From contig NW_024609879.1 of the NCBI RefSeq assembly GCF_016920785.2, positions 14,633,145 to 14,697,144 of the forward strand: DNA of 64,000 nucleotides, in the 5' to 3' direction. The translations under genes and the position numbers were made by a program. The notes beneath the pieces are model-generated. The model searched no databases. It had not been told where the DNA came from and saw nothing but the letters and a program-made list of their open reading frames with translations. Below are positions 21,187 to 31,610 of the stretch, piece after piece. Every line of letters starts with the position of its first letter. Within the stretch, counting starts at the first letter, position 1. Source of the stretch: Ixodes scapularis. Taxonomy: Eukaryota; Arthropoda; Arachnida; Ixodida; Ixodidae.

Positions 21187-21853
21187 ACACGCTCCAAACT
21201 ACGCTGTCTGGAAAGCGTCTACTGGTGTGTTTTAGCGTCCTATTCCGCCCATGCATCCAAGGTGGTCCCTACGTGACAACACGTCACGTCACGAAAGTCG
21301 GAGTGTCATGCTGTTGGATGTCGCGATTCTGGTGGTGGGCCGCAGAAGTTACGGAAAAAAAGCACGTGCAAACGCGAGTGCCGTTGTCGTCACAGCGTCC
21401 CAACTCGTTGTGGCCGAAGTTTCTGTGGACTGCCACACTGGAGAGCGACCTGCAGCAGAACAGGCGTCTGCCACATTCAGCACAGCTGTTGGAACGCCGC
21501 CAGGATCGCCACCGGCGACAGCGTGACACTTCTATGAAGTCATCAGGCGGAAATCGAGGGTCCAGTTCTTTTTTTGACGCGGTAAAAACACCGGACGAAG
21601 ACGGCTTCCCGGCACCCTGCCCAGATTGAGCAGCCAGTTCCAACACTCTTCCTGGTTTCAGTTGGTCCCTCTCTCAAATGAAGGCTCATTAGCTGTCCCC
21701 ACCGTTCCGCAGAAGTAGTAGTTCAATAAAGCGTTATAGTGTCGATGCCCAGACTCTCGATAGGTACGCGTCCAGATTGCGGTTTCTGCAGGAATTCCCA
21801 CTCGGGCAATCCAGACAAAGTTCCGAGTCCGACTCAACAAGACGAGAAAGGCC
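21187..21853. other. Upstream region of the methyltransferase gene
   Basis: GC-richer than its surroundings, with overlapping open frames on both strands but no recognisable protein. It should hold the promoter and 5' UTR of the gene starting at 21854; I see no clear TATA box or initiator that I would defend. Confidence 0.35.
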
Positions 21854-21983
21854 ATGGATCTCGATGAACTTAGGAACAAGTACAGGCGAGAATTCGTTGC
21901 CGTGGATTATCCAGACTTGGTTACTGCGCACAGCTTCCTGAGACACTTCCACCAGAGAGAACTTCACTCGATATTTGAATCCC
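21854..21983 (+). CDS. NNMT/PNMT/TEMT-family N-methyltransferase, exon 1
   Basis: Forty-three codons plus one base, starting at the only usable Met and ending before GTAAGC. The pattern Y(10)xxxF(14)xxxDY(19) matches the N-terminal YxxxFxxxxY of vertebrate nicotinamide N-methyltransferase, whose tyrosine helps bind cofactor and substrate. A helix-like SFLRHFHQRELHSIF follows. Phase 1 at the end is completed by the two bases opening exon 2. Relative to NNMT about seven residues are missing between the two segments. A further 5' non-coding exon cannot be excluded. Confidence 0.75.
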
Positions 21984-22936
21984 GTAAGCGATTTTTCATT
22001 GCCTTTGATATCCGTTTTATTGGGGTCTCCGATTTAAACGTATCTTGTAGACTCGCAAATGCATGTGTGGACTACAATGAACGTGACCTCGGATATTATG
22101 AGTACTTGAGGCGGCAAATATAAAGCGATAGTGATCTTTTTTTTTTTTTTGTTAGGAAGTAAAATTACGCGGGAAGTGGGAAGCGAGAAAACGGGCCGCG
22201 GATATTCGGGGCTGTGGCCGCCTGTACTTAGATTTAGATGGAAGGATGCAGTCCGCAGATGATTCGAGAGCCTGTTAAGATGAATGTATTCTGTGAAAAT
22301 AAGCGCTGAAAACTTAAAAGCAGTACAGTTAACCGGATAATGTATAAGCAATTCCAGGTATGATTTTTACGAGGCTACAAATCGGTGACAAAGTGCGAGC
22401 AAAAATTAAAGATGCGTAAAACTCCTACTATACTTTCTTTGTTTTCGGCGACTACTTTATCTATTCACGTATTCCAGCAGTTAACTTAAAAGGAACAAAA
22501 TGCTGGTGAATTGTTTTTGTCATTCTCCAGAGAAAGAAAAAGAAAACGTAAAAGGTAGACTGCTGACTGCAGGGAAAGCAGTGGCACTTCGGCGGAGGAC
22601 GATGTGGGGTTTATACTCGGGACAACTTTTATTTTCAGTGCAGGTGATGGCGCCGGCACGCATACCCTCTCCCTTTCCGAGAGCTGATTAAAGCTGCGCT
22701 CGCGCTCTTTTACGAAATGCCAAGTGCCCGTATGATGCGCTTGGACGTCACCGAAGCAGGAACGGACGGTGCTCGTCCGGTCGTGAGGTCTTCAAGCTCA
22801 GCGGAGCCACCAATGTTATGTGACGTGTCTGTGCTCCCCAAGTGTGTGTGTCAAGTCAGGCTTCTTATGGTGTACGTGCCGTCTAACGAGATTTGAAAGG
22901 ATGATTGATCGAAGTTACTGTTCACTTCTTTTTCAG

Positions 22937-23144
22937 TTCCGGACAGGAAACGAAGCCTTCTGGACGTTGGCTGCGGGCCCACAACCTACAACGTGTTCCC
23001 AGCCACGAAGCGCGCGCAGGACGTCGTCCTCAGTGATTACGTGCTCGGGAACAGGGTGGAGGTGGAAAAATGGTGGAAGAATGCTCCCGACGCGCTGGAC
23101 TGGTCATGCTACAGCGAGTCTCTGGCGAGGCTCGAAGGATTCAG
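22937..23144 (+). CDS. NNMT/PNMT/TEMT-family N-methyltransferase, exon 2 (SAM-binding core)
   Basis: A 208-nt exon between a pyrimidine-rich acceptor (cttctttttcag) and GTAACG. It encodes motif I LLDVGCGPT (51-59), Y61, and VVLSDYVLGN with D77 and N82, then EKWW...LDWSCYSESLARLEG. With an offset of eight these coincide with G63, Y69, D85 and N90 of human NNMT, the S-adenosylmethionine contacts. The enzyme transfers methyl from SAM to a small amine in the cytosol; the substrate here cannot be read from sequence. Phases 2/2 join exons 1 and 3 exactly. Confidence 0.92.
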
Positions 23145-25369
23145 GTAACGAGCTTCAGATTTTAAGAAAAAACACAACCCTGGGTATCGCGGTAAAACGT
23201 GTACGGTACTTATTCTATGCCGTCAGAGTAGCTGTAAAGTGTTAGTTTGTTGAGTCCTCCTTCTCCGACTCAGCATTCGTATGGTTAACACGCCTTGAAA
23301 TAATTACTGATTTTATGGCTTGCTTACTACTCCCATGGGGGCGACCTCAAGCAGCGTCTTGATTCATACGGTGAAGCAATACTTAGACATTTTTCAATAC
23401 TTCAGCTTAAGACAATGGAAAAATAAGACATATATGAACATACACCGTGTGTTTATGTCCGTTCTTTTTCGATTTGAAATATAGAAGTTATTCACCACCT
23501 TCCCTGCGCTTTTACACATTCAGAGGCATTCGCCTTCGTTACATAGAACGAATAAACAAATAGGACCTTGTGATATCTTGTTTCTTGTTTTTTCTGCGTC
23601 CCCCGACTGCCACTCGTTTTTTGGTTTATTTAGGACATTCTGTGCATGGTCACTCGGACCGATGAAAAGCTTCTTCCTGAAAAAAAGCACTCTAAAAAAT
23701 AAAAAAAAAGCAACGGCGCGTTCTCTTTTTTTTTTTTTTTTTTTCTATTGACGCGAGAAGAAGGGAGAACGAGGCGTTTTTCCCCTTCTTCAGCCAGACG
23801 GGAAAAAAGTTTCGCCCTCCCGACTCATATTCTTTCGGTTTCGTTTTTCGAGCACGTCGCGCGCGCTGTTTAATAAACGTTGTTGAGTTGATTGCGCTTC
23901 AGCGGCAGCGAAGGCCGGCTGTAAATCCGTCTCCCAGTCCAAACACGCAGAACATCTTGGTTGCATTGACGTTTTGACCACTAATTTCGTCAAACGAGCA
24001 AACGAAGCCGTTCGAAGCAGCGAAGTTCCAGACTAGTGCCAGCAGCGCTACGTACACTGGGCTAAGAAGGCCGCCTCCGGATTGCGGAACGATCGTGTCG
24101 ACGTCGACGACGTTAGGGCAACCGCGGAAACCGTTCAAGTCAGGCAGGTTTTGCCAACGTTACTAGCGTTACTAGATCGTCTAAGTTGACAAGCTCCGAG
24201 AAAACAGTGAGGCGCTGCATTCACTGCCGCGTAGCGGCGCTCGTGTCGCAGCGCGCCCGACCCGCTCGGTCTGACTGTAGTTCCTGTATAGTCGGCAAAA
24301 CCCAGGCGGTGACGGCAGAGTGAGAGCCCACGATTATACACTGTCTCGTTCAAAGGGTGAACGATAAGCCCCACATTGCGTGCCGACGGCTGCGCTACGT
24401 ATACGAGCGCAACGGACACATATTGGAGCATGACGCAGCGAAAAGCCTGATACTTCTTCGCAGTAAAAGCGTACTCCAGTGATACGTAGTCACGTTCCGA
24501 TCGGCCGTCAGGGCCGTAGCTTACGCCGTACTGGCATGTTATACGATCACGTCTTCCTGGCCTACGCAGTATTTCTTGCTTCAGACACTAAGCTACACTG
24601 TTAGCAAGTCCCGTGTATTTGGTGAATATTTGGGGTGAAAAACACGCTATTTACACAAATTACCATAAATTTACACGTTGAGTAACGGATAATTCGTTCA
24701 AAAATCATGCGAGGTTGTAAAAAACGTGTTTTCGTTCGGTCATACACGCATAACCGTGTAGCCGACCTCGAAAACACGCACCACCGCCGGCGACGACCGC
24801 AGCATTGCCGGCTACCGAAGCACCGGAACGCTTGGGGACACACCTAGAAAGGACCGTGGAGTCAAATTCCGCGGAAAGGAACATGTCTCGGAGACAGATA
24901 AGCACCAAAAGCAATTACGCCATGTCGCGAGACGGGGCGAACCCCGCGCTTACCGTGCGTGCTGGCTGCCATTGTTTGTGGTCGACAATGGCAATGCGGC
25001 TTCCCTTATGTCGCCCTTGTTTGTATTTATATTAGGGGTCTTGATAATTGTTTCTCACACACCAAAAATAAAGTTAGGCGTATAATTACTCGTTCTAAAC
25101 AGTTACAATGGCTATAAAAAGCGTGCCCTTGATCTGAACACGCGACATTGCAGTTGGTTTCGTTTTGGCTTCAACCCTTCCAACTGCAAGCGAAGGTGCC
25201 GCCGCTTCCCATGCATCCTCCTCAGAATTTACGGCGCTCCGTGGTGTCCAGTGTTGCTGCATCTGACAGAGAAAATTTGGCCACGGCGTAACGCCGATGT
25301 AAGCTGGAAGCTAGAACCGGTTTGCTTTCGTTGTTTTTTATTTGGTCGGAGAAAATCTGGCAACAACGC

Positions 25370-25870
25370 ACGTTTAACATGGCGCCGGTATTCTTTTGGT
25401 TGGGCAAGAAGCAAGGAGGTTGCAAGAAGGTTGGAAGGTGCTCGGCTTGCGAGCACATGTAGCGAAGACGTGACCGGAGACGTGCCCCTGTGATGTTCCC
25501 GGACGACGGAAAGCATCATTCGCAATCGTCGTGTGTGCTTGGAAAGCGAAGGGTGTCACCGGGTCCACGAGTGCGCAACCACAAGCCAAGGGTCACGACA
25601 GCGCTGCGTTTACTTCGGCGATCTCGTTCTGTTTGGTGCAACGCGGCGATGCGACAAAGAGCTGAAGTGTCCGTGGTGTGTGGTGCGGTGCTTGGAGGTA
25701 GAAAGCCACACTAACACGGAGCGCGAATTGGTTGCTGTGGGTTTAGTCCGTCGTAATCAGCTGATCCGGTCCAGCTGGTCCCGGAGGACGCAGCGAGCGT
25801 TTTTAAAAGTAAATCTTCCCTCGTTCTGTTTCAAAATGTGGAAGTATACCGACGCATACCGTGAGTAAAA
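25370..25870. repeat. Diverged duplicated segment, copy 1
   Basis: Aligns with 26330-26905: for example gcgcaaccacaagccaagg near 25573 versus gcgcaatcacaagccaaga near 26525, with similar spacing to downstream cysteine-coding and VN.PSF-coding blocks. On the plus strand one frame (25533-25868) is Cys-rich (CHRVHECATTSQG, CDKELKCPWCVVRC). On the minus strand both copies open with MAC(G/D)CA(L/F)VD. Coding strand and function are unclear. Confidence 0.45.
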
Positions 25871-26329
25871 AGCTGTGGGCGTTTTCAACAAAATTACGTC
25901 GTTTAAATTGAACAATGGACTCCGGATTGTTGTCCTAGATCTGCCGTTTTTTATGCTTCGTGTTGGACTGCGTTTGCACAGCGACGCACACAGCTCGAGT
26001 AGATGACTCGGTCCTGCAAACGACCGGTAACAGAATTTCAGGGAAACTTAAGTCACCACTGATATTTTCCTTTAAATCTCGTGCGAGTTTGTTGCGCTCA
26101 TCATGCGGTGTGAATAAATTGGGGCAAGATTTCCTACCTGCCCACAGATGCATGAACTGAGACCATTTTTTGCGTGGTGAACATAGTGCTTTTTCTTTGT
26201 TTTGGAAAGGCGCTGGTGCATTTACTATGGTACAATCACTTGAGAGTTGAGAAATTGGAGAGAGGGAGCAAGCTTTCCCAACTTTGTCTGTTTTCAATGG
26301 CACTGCCCTGTTTCAGTTTCACTAGGCAT

Positions 26330-26905
26330 ATCTAAAAGCGGGTACAAACTGCTCTAAAGCAGTTAAAAAACAGAAGAAGCTTAGGACGGTGCGGACTCCG
26401 TGTTTCGCGCTTTTCGTAAGGTGACTGGGTAAATGCTTTTGCGAGGTATGCGGGGTATGCAAGCGATTTTGTTATGCCTTTCGTTTGCGTCTCTCCAGTA
26501 AAACGAATAAGATGATCTACAAAGGCGCAATCACAAGCCAAGATTTACGATAGCAGTGCGTTTGCTTCGGTGGTCCGTGTAGTTGTATTTTACTCTGCTC
26601 TCTGCAACACCGTGCCATGACGAAGAGCTGGAACGGTCACGGTTTGTGCTGGCCTCCCCGTTGACAGAAACCCGCATCGCCCGCGTCGGCACCGAGTGCG
26701 CTTGGGCTGTTGATGCTCACAAGCCACGAATGCTTTCATCCGTGGCTTGTCGCCAGCTGATCCTGCTGCTAAACGGTGAGGAAGCGGCGAGAGTGACCTC
26801 TGAAGTGAATGTAGATCCTCGTTCATTCAGTTATCCGGTGTCAAAGTGTGGAAGATGTCCAACGTGTACTGAGGGCGGGAACTACGAGCGTTTTGCCTTG
26901 CTTTT
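26330..26905. repeat. Diverged duplicated segment, copy 2
   Basis: Partner of 25370-25870, about 960 bp away in direct orientation. The plus-strand frame 26583-26909 ends SEVNVDPRSFSYPVSKCGRCPTC, comparable to VNLPSFCFKMWKYTDAYRE in copy 1. Divergence suggests an old duplication. Confidence 0.45.
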
Positions 26906-27674
26906 ATAACCGGAACCAGAGCAACGAGATAACTGCCTTGCGTACTTAAAAATGACGGAAGCAAAACGTTTCAACAGGTGGAATACGTCACCGGGGATGT
27001 AGGCGAGACGGTGTACACTGTTTAAACGCTTGCAGTATCCACGAGAGGTACCAGGAAAGCGACGTCAGCAGAGAAGGAGCTCGCCATTCAGCATAATGCA
27101 GTGCTACGGGCCCGTGTATATTCAAAGTTCGGAATGGTAACAGCGTGGCAGTATAAAAAAAAAAAAGAAGAAAAAGACGCATTAGCGCCCCACACCAGTG
27201 ATCACGAATAACACCGGCCATGAACTCCCGAGCCCCACCGCTCCACTCAACACCGACACGACAGACGACAACAAACTGCATCAACACGACCCAAAAGTGA
27301 AGGCGTCTGCTCCTCTACTGCAACTAGCGGAAGTGAAGTGTTGAGCACATGTCCTTCACAAGAATATATAAAAAAATGCTTTGCGCAAGCATCATTTCCG
27401 TTTATTATTAATTATATAATGATAAAATCTTACTAATTAAAAAAAAAATCTGATTCAAGCTAGTCGGACTGCTCATAACACTGGTCTAGCATAAAAATAA
27501 CAAAAATTTGAATTTCTTCATGACCGGTTTAGGATTTATTGTCAATACATCGTTATCTTCCGCAACGGACTAACATTATAGATTTTGCCTCCATACTTTT
27601 TAAATGCAAAGGGTTCTTACATGCGGCTGTCCATTGCGCCGTGTTTTGTGTCTTCTTCTATAAATCTGTAACGG

Positions 27675-28223
27675 TCAGCGACTAAATAGCTCACCCGCAC
27701 ATGCCAAGCTTATATACGCCGCGGAGAGAAAAGCATGTTGAGTAGGAAGTGTCGGGCGCAGTGTCGGGTGTTGTGTTTGTGTATATGTCGGTGGTGTGTA
27801 ATGCGTGGTATTGGCGTTGTGCGTGATGTATGTAGGGGTTGTGTATACTTGTGATCGGTCGTAGGCTTGTAGCATATTAACAAACTTTTTTTTATAGACT
27901 GCTAGAAATCCCGCTAGGTGGCGGAAGTTACCGCCCGATTTCAAATAGTTTGCTCGAGTTATTTGTCCATTCAAGTTCGCTTTTCTGTCTAGCGGCTCGA
28001 TCGTAGCTACCGTAGCTACCGACGCCGCCGACCGCCGACGACGCACGTACGTATTTTTGCGCGTAGCTACGTCCGCCGCTTGGAGATTGTTTAGTGTGTA
28101 TAAAAGACATCGAAGGAGAACAAACGCCGTCCTGTGAGCTTTCAATTCAGCCGAAAGGCGCGCGGCTTGCTGGGCTCGTCCCTCGCCTGTTCTCGGCTGC
28201 TGGCCGCCATGTTTTATGAGCAC
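27675..28223 (-). other. Long but low-complexity open frame
   Basis: 182 codons with a Thr/Tyr/Pro/His-rich tail made from a GT-rich tract (27750-27860). A similar GT-rich tract ending in aaactttttttt occurs at 31150-31310, so the tail is probably repeat-derived. No domain recognised; coding status doubtful. Confidence 0.2.
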
Positions 28224-28552
28224 GCTCAGCCAACACGCTGAACCGTGCTTAGCGGAAGAAAAACACGGTGTATCGTGTTAAGCTTACACAGCACCTCATG
28301 TGTAGACGAAAAACACAGATGGCTGCGTGTAAAACGAACACGTTTCGACGTGTCCGCTATGGGACAACGGTTTACACGTCTGGGCGTGTTATTTTTGCTA
28401 ACAGTGTATAGCGGCGCCACCAGAGTAATGGTTCACGTTTGAACATTGCAGCTGCCGCTCCGAGGCATACCCACAATGTGTCTTGCTTCAGTCGATAGGG
28501 AGCGTCTAACCAAACGCCATTGCAGGTTGCCTTGGAGCTTTTACAGGTCGTT

Positions 28553-29010
28553 CTGACTGGAGTCCCTGTATATGCTCCATAGGCTCGCCCAGGGTGTAAG
28601 TTAGACAGGTGGGGAAACGAGAGCCAAATGAGCGACCGCATTGTGTCCCCCTCGGCTTTCTCTTTTTCTGTGGCGCCATCTATGTGGAGCACCGCGAACT
28701 CTCACTCCGAATGGGCGACCGGTGGCGACCGGCTAAACTAACGGAGATGGTTTCTCGTTGATTTTCAATGAAGGAATGTCGTGCTCTCGGTTTATTTTGC
28801 GCGCTCTCCCATCGAATTCCGTGCAAATCCGATTCCGACTTTTTTCCTCTCGCCGCAGCGCCATCCGTCGCAAATCGGGGGTACCCGCAAGCAGACGAGT
28901 ACACAATCCGGTCACGGCGCTGCGGTAGGCTTCTATGGGCCGTTTCCCCACCTGTCTATCTTACACCCTGGGCTCGCCTATGGAGCCCATACAGGAACTC
29001 TAGGCTGACT
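28553..29010. mobile_element. MITE-like element with ~67-bp terminal inverted repeats
   Basis: Arm 28553-28619 (ctgactggagtccctgtat ... aggtggggaaacg) is inverted with few mismatches at 28941-29009. The spacing gives a ~458-bp unit without coding capacity. Target duplication not resolved. Confidence 0.7.
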
Positions 29011-29189
29011 GGCTTCGGTACCCCTGGATACGCTACAAAACACAAATTTTCGTGTGAGTTCACAAACTGCATTATGAACGACTGCCCATACAAAAATGGT
29101 CTATGGCCGTCTATGGAAAATTAAATGGCAGGCTATCAACCCCTATGGCCCTCTATGGTCGGCCATAGAAATCCATGAATACAGCTGCA

Positions 29190-29515
29190 GCCAGCTATAG
29201 AAAAATCTATGGCCCCTTGTCTAAAAACTGGGAACCAACAAATTTTTTCCCCGCCTATAGAAAATTCTATGGCCACAAGTCTAAAGACAGGGATCAAATA
29301 AGTTGTTTTTACCCGCCAACAGAAAATTTTATGGCCCTGAGCCTAAAAGATTGGGAACCAATAAAATTTCTTTAACCGCATATATAAAGTTATATGGCCC
29401 CGCGTCTAAAGACTGGGAACCAATAAATTATATTTACCCGTCTGTAGAAAAATTTATGGCCCCGAGACTAAAGACTACGAACCAATAGATTTTCTTTACA
29501 CGCCTATAGAAAATC
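29190..29515. repeat. ~62-bp tandem repeat, five units
   Basis: The motif (t/c)(t/a)atggcc followed by cTaaagactgggaaccaataaa-like sequence recurs near 29210, 29268, 29331, 29393 and 29455 (58-63 bp apart). Units are diverged. A plus-strand frame through it is a consequence of the repeat. Confidence 0.8.
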
Positions 29516-30026
29516 ACTACGGGGACTTGCTAAATTTCTGCAATACCGGTGACAAAGCATGAGCCCAAGATATGTTCTCTTCTGTTGCAACGAGTCGTGA
29601 AAGTAATATTGTTTGCTTCAAAAATTCATTGAAATACTTGTGCAACAATGAAAATTAATTATTACCCCTCAAAAAAAAAGTGAAAATAGATTACGCTGGC
29701 ACCGAAGACTGAATTCATGCAATAGCTTGAATGCAATCTTCAGCACCAGTGTACTTCATTTCGTCACTGCACTGTCAACATGATTCATCAAGCTTAATAA
29801 AAATATAATTATTAAATTTTAGTTAATTAGCCTAACAATATGCATTTGCGTTTTTCAGGGAGTTTGATTAAGAGATGGGGGCTATTCCAAGAGACAATTC
29901 AAATAATCTATTAAGTACGAGTAATATTTGCTCCGCCTCTTCGTGTTTATGCGACAAATGACGGTAGTCACCGGCCAAGTCGGATTCAAAAATAAGACTG
30001 CAATATATAGAGGTAGTGCGAACGTA

Positions 30027-31146
30027 GCGTACGTTAGAGCACTGCACGGGCCCGGGCCAGCCCGAAAACCCGAGCCCGGCCCGGCCCGCGGGCCGGGCTC
30101 GGGCCGGGTAGCACGCATTTTCTCGGGCCCGGGCCGGGCTCGGGCTTGAACAAAATATTATCCGGGCCATGCCGGCCCGGGCCGGCCCGGGGCGTGGCTG
30201 AGCAGTCGTGTGCCACGGATTTTAAATTGTTGATAACAAAAAAGGTGCCCATTGATCTTCTCGGTTCAATGAAAACAAACAACCGAAATGCAAAACTACT
30301 AAACTGCTGTTCAAAAAAAAAAAAGACGTCTTGCATTTGGAAAGCTTTTACGTGGATAAAAGGAAACGTATGGATTCCTCCACCATAGTGGGAAAGTACG
30401 GTCAAGAAACCGAGGGCACTCCAGTCGCAGGGTGCAACATGAGTGTATTTTTTCTCTGCGTTTCAAACTGAACACAAGAAAAACAACGTGAGCTTGATTT
30501 TGCTTTTGTGCAGGGAGCCTTACTATGCCGCCAAGGATAAGCTAACTAGATATTTTTATGCTTATACAGCTTTTTGAATATGCACTAGCGTGATTCTGAT
30601 TATTTCTTCACAAAAACATGTAGAGAAAAAAGTTCTCTGACACGAATCGAACAACGAAAAGCCCGATATCTCTTCAAGAAATGCATAAATAAAGAATACG
30701 GCACTTTTCTTCTTTAAATCACTTGTACAATGCATATTTCGCCAATATTCTCGAAAATACACCCAGTCGGGATATTTATTTTGTGAAAAAAACTCGATCC
30801 AAGTCCAAAAGAAATTTAAATCAAATATGCTCGCTTTATGCTTAGGCAGTCTTTAGGTTGAAGCCTGCAAACTTTTTTGGGCTCATGAATATAAACTGTC
30901 GGGCTCGGGCCGGACTCAGGCTTATATTTAAAACATTTTTGTCGGGCTCGGGCCGGGCTCGAACTTCTGTCTAAAAATTCTGCCGAGCCCGGGCCGGGCC
31001 CGGGCTATGTCTCTTCCGGGCCGGGTCGGGCCGGGCTTAGAAATTAAATATCCTGTCGGGCTCGGGCCGGGCTCGGGCCGTGCCTCTGCCGGGCCGCGTC
31101 GGGCCGGGCCTAGAAAATCCGGCCGGTGCAGGGCTCTAGCGTACGT
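30027..31146. mobile_element. hAT-like non-autonomous transposon A (1,104 bp) with 8-bp target duplication
   Basis: GCGTACGT at 30027-30034 and 31139-31146 flanks an element at 30035-31138 whose ends are TAGAGCACTGCACGGGCC and, inverted, TAGAGCCCTGCACCGGCC. Inside each end lie dense copies of GGGCCGGGCTC in both orientations (30046-30195 and 30895-31110); the centre is AT-rich. Eight-base duplications with short inverted ends point to the hAT superfamily. No transposase sequence is present. Confidence 0.8.
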
Positions 31147-31319
31147 AAAGAGGGGTGGGGGACCGGTGTCGGTTGCGTTGTTGATGTAGTGTGGGGGGTT
31201 GTTCTGCCTGTGTTATGTGCATTTGGTGCGTTCAGTGATGTATGTGTATCTACCATGTAGCGTTCAAACGTCGGAGAAACTTGAAAAGGAAACTTTTTTT
31301 TTTTTTAGAGTGTGCAGTC

Positions 31320-31610
31320 TAAAGAGGGCCATAGAAAACCTATACAGCCTTCTCTAGCAGATGATATAAATGGCTTAAAGACACCAAATGAAAAGCCATA
31401 GGCAGCTATAGCATGCTGGCTATAGAGGGCCAGCCACTAGAAAAGCTAAAAAGCGCTATAGCTAGACAGTGATAGGGTCATAGACAAAGCTAAAGAGGCC
31501 TATAAAGACGACCATAAAAATGCTAAAGACAGCCATAGAAAATTGTTTAGCTAATTGGGCCAATATTCTAAAGCCGACCATACAAAGAGTTTTCAATAGC
31601 CGACCATTGA
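31320..31610. repeat. Diffuse TATAG/CCATAGA-rich low-complexity tract
   Basis: Many short copies of gccatagaaa, ggctatag and related words at irregular spacing. Similar in flavour to 29060-29515 and to the 49.4-54.6 kb satellite, but I could not align it with either as an array. Confidence 0.4.

Larger units (their letters stand above)
24594..28408. mobile_element. Possible 3.8-kb DNA element with CACTG-type terminal inverted repeats
   Basis: TACACTGTTAGCAA at 24594-24607 is exactly inverted at 28395-28408. Both ends are rich in aaaacacg/cgtgtt motifs over the adjoining ~200 bases, as expected of subterminal repeats. A TA dinucleotide lies outside CACTG at both ends. No transposase was recognised between them. 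Alternatively the two are separate end fragments of one family. Confidence 0.35.

Noticed and set aside
21284..21646. Apparent zinc-finger-like CAECGRRLFCC...H...H on the minus strand
   Set aside because: Cys-to-His spacing (15) does not fit C2H2 and no second finger follows; probably chance.
29190..29515. Possible CRISPR array
   Set aside because: Eukaryotic context, diverged units and no constant repeat with variable spacers; it is a plain tandem repeat.
30040..31130. CpG-island promoter suggested by the GC-rich blocks
   Set aside because: Both blocks are subterminal repeats of one transposon with a target duplication, a better explanation.
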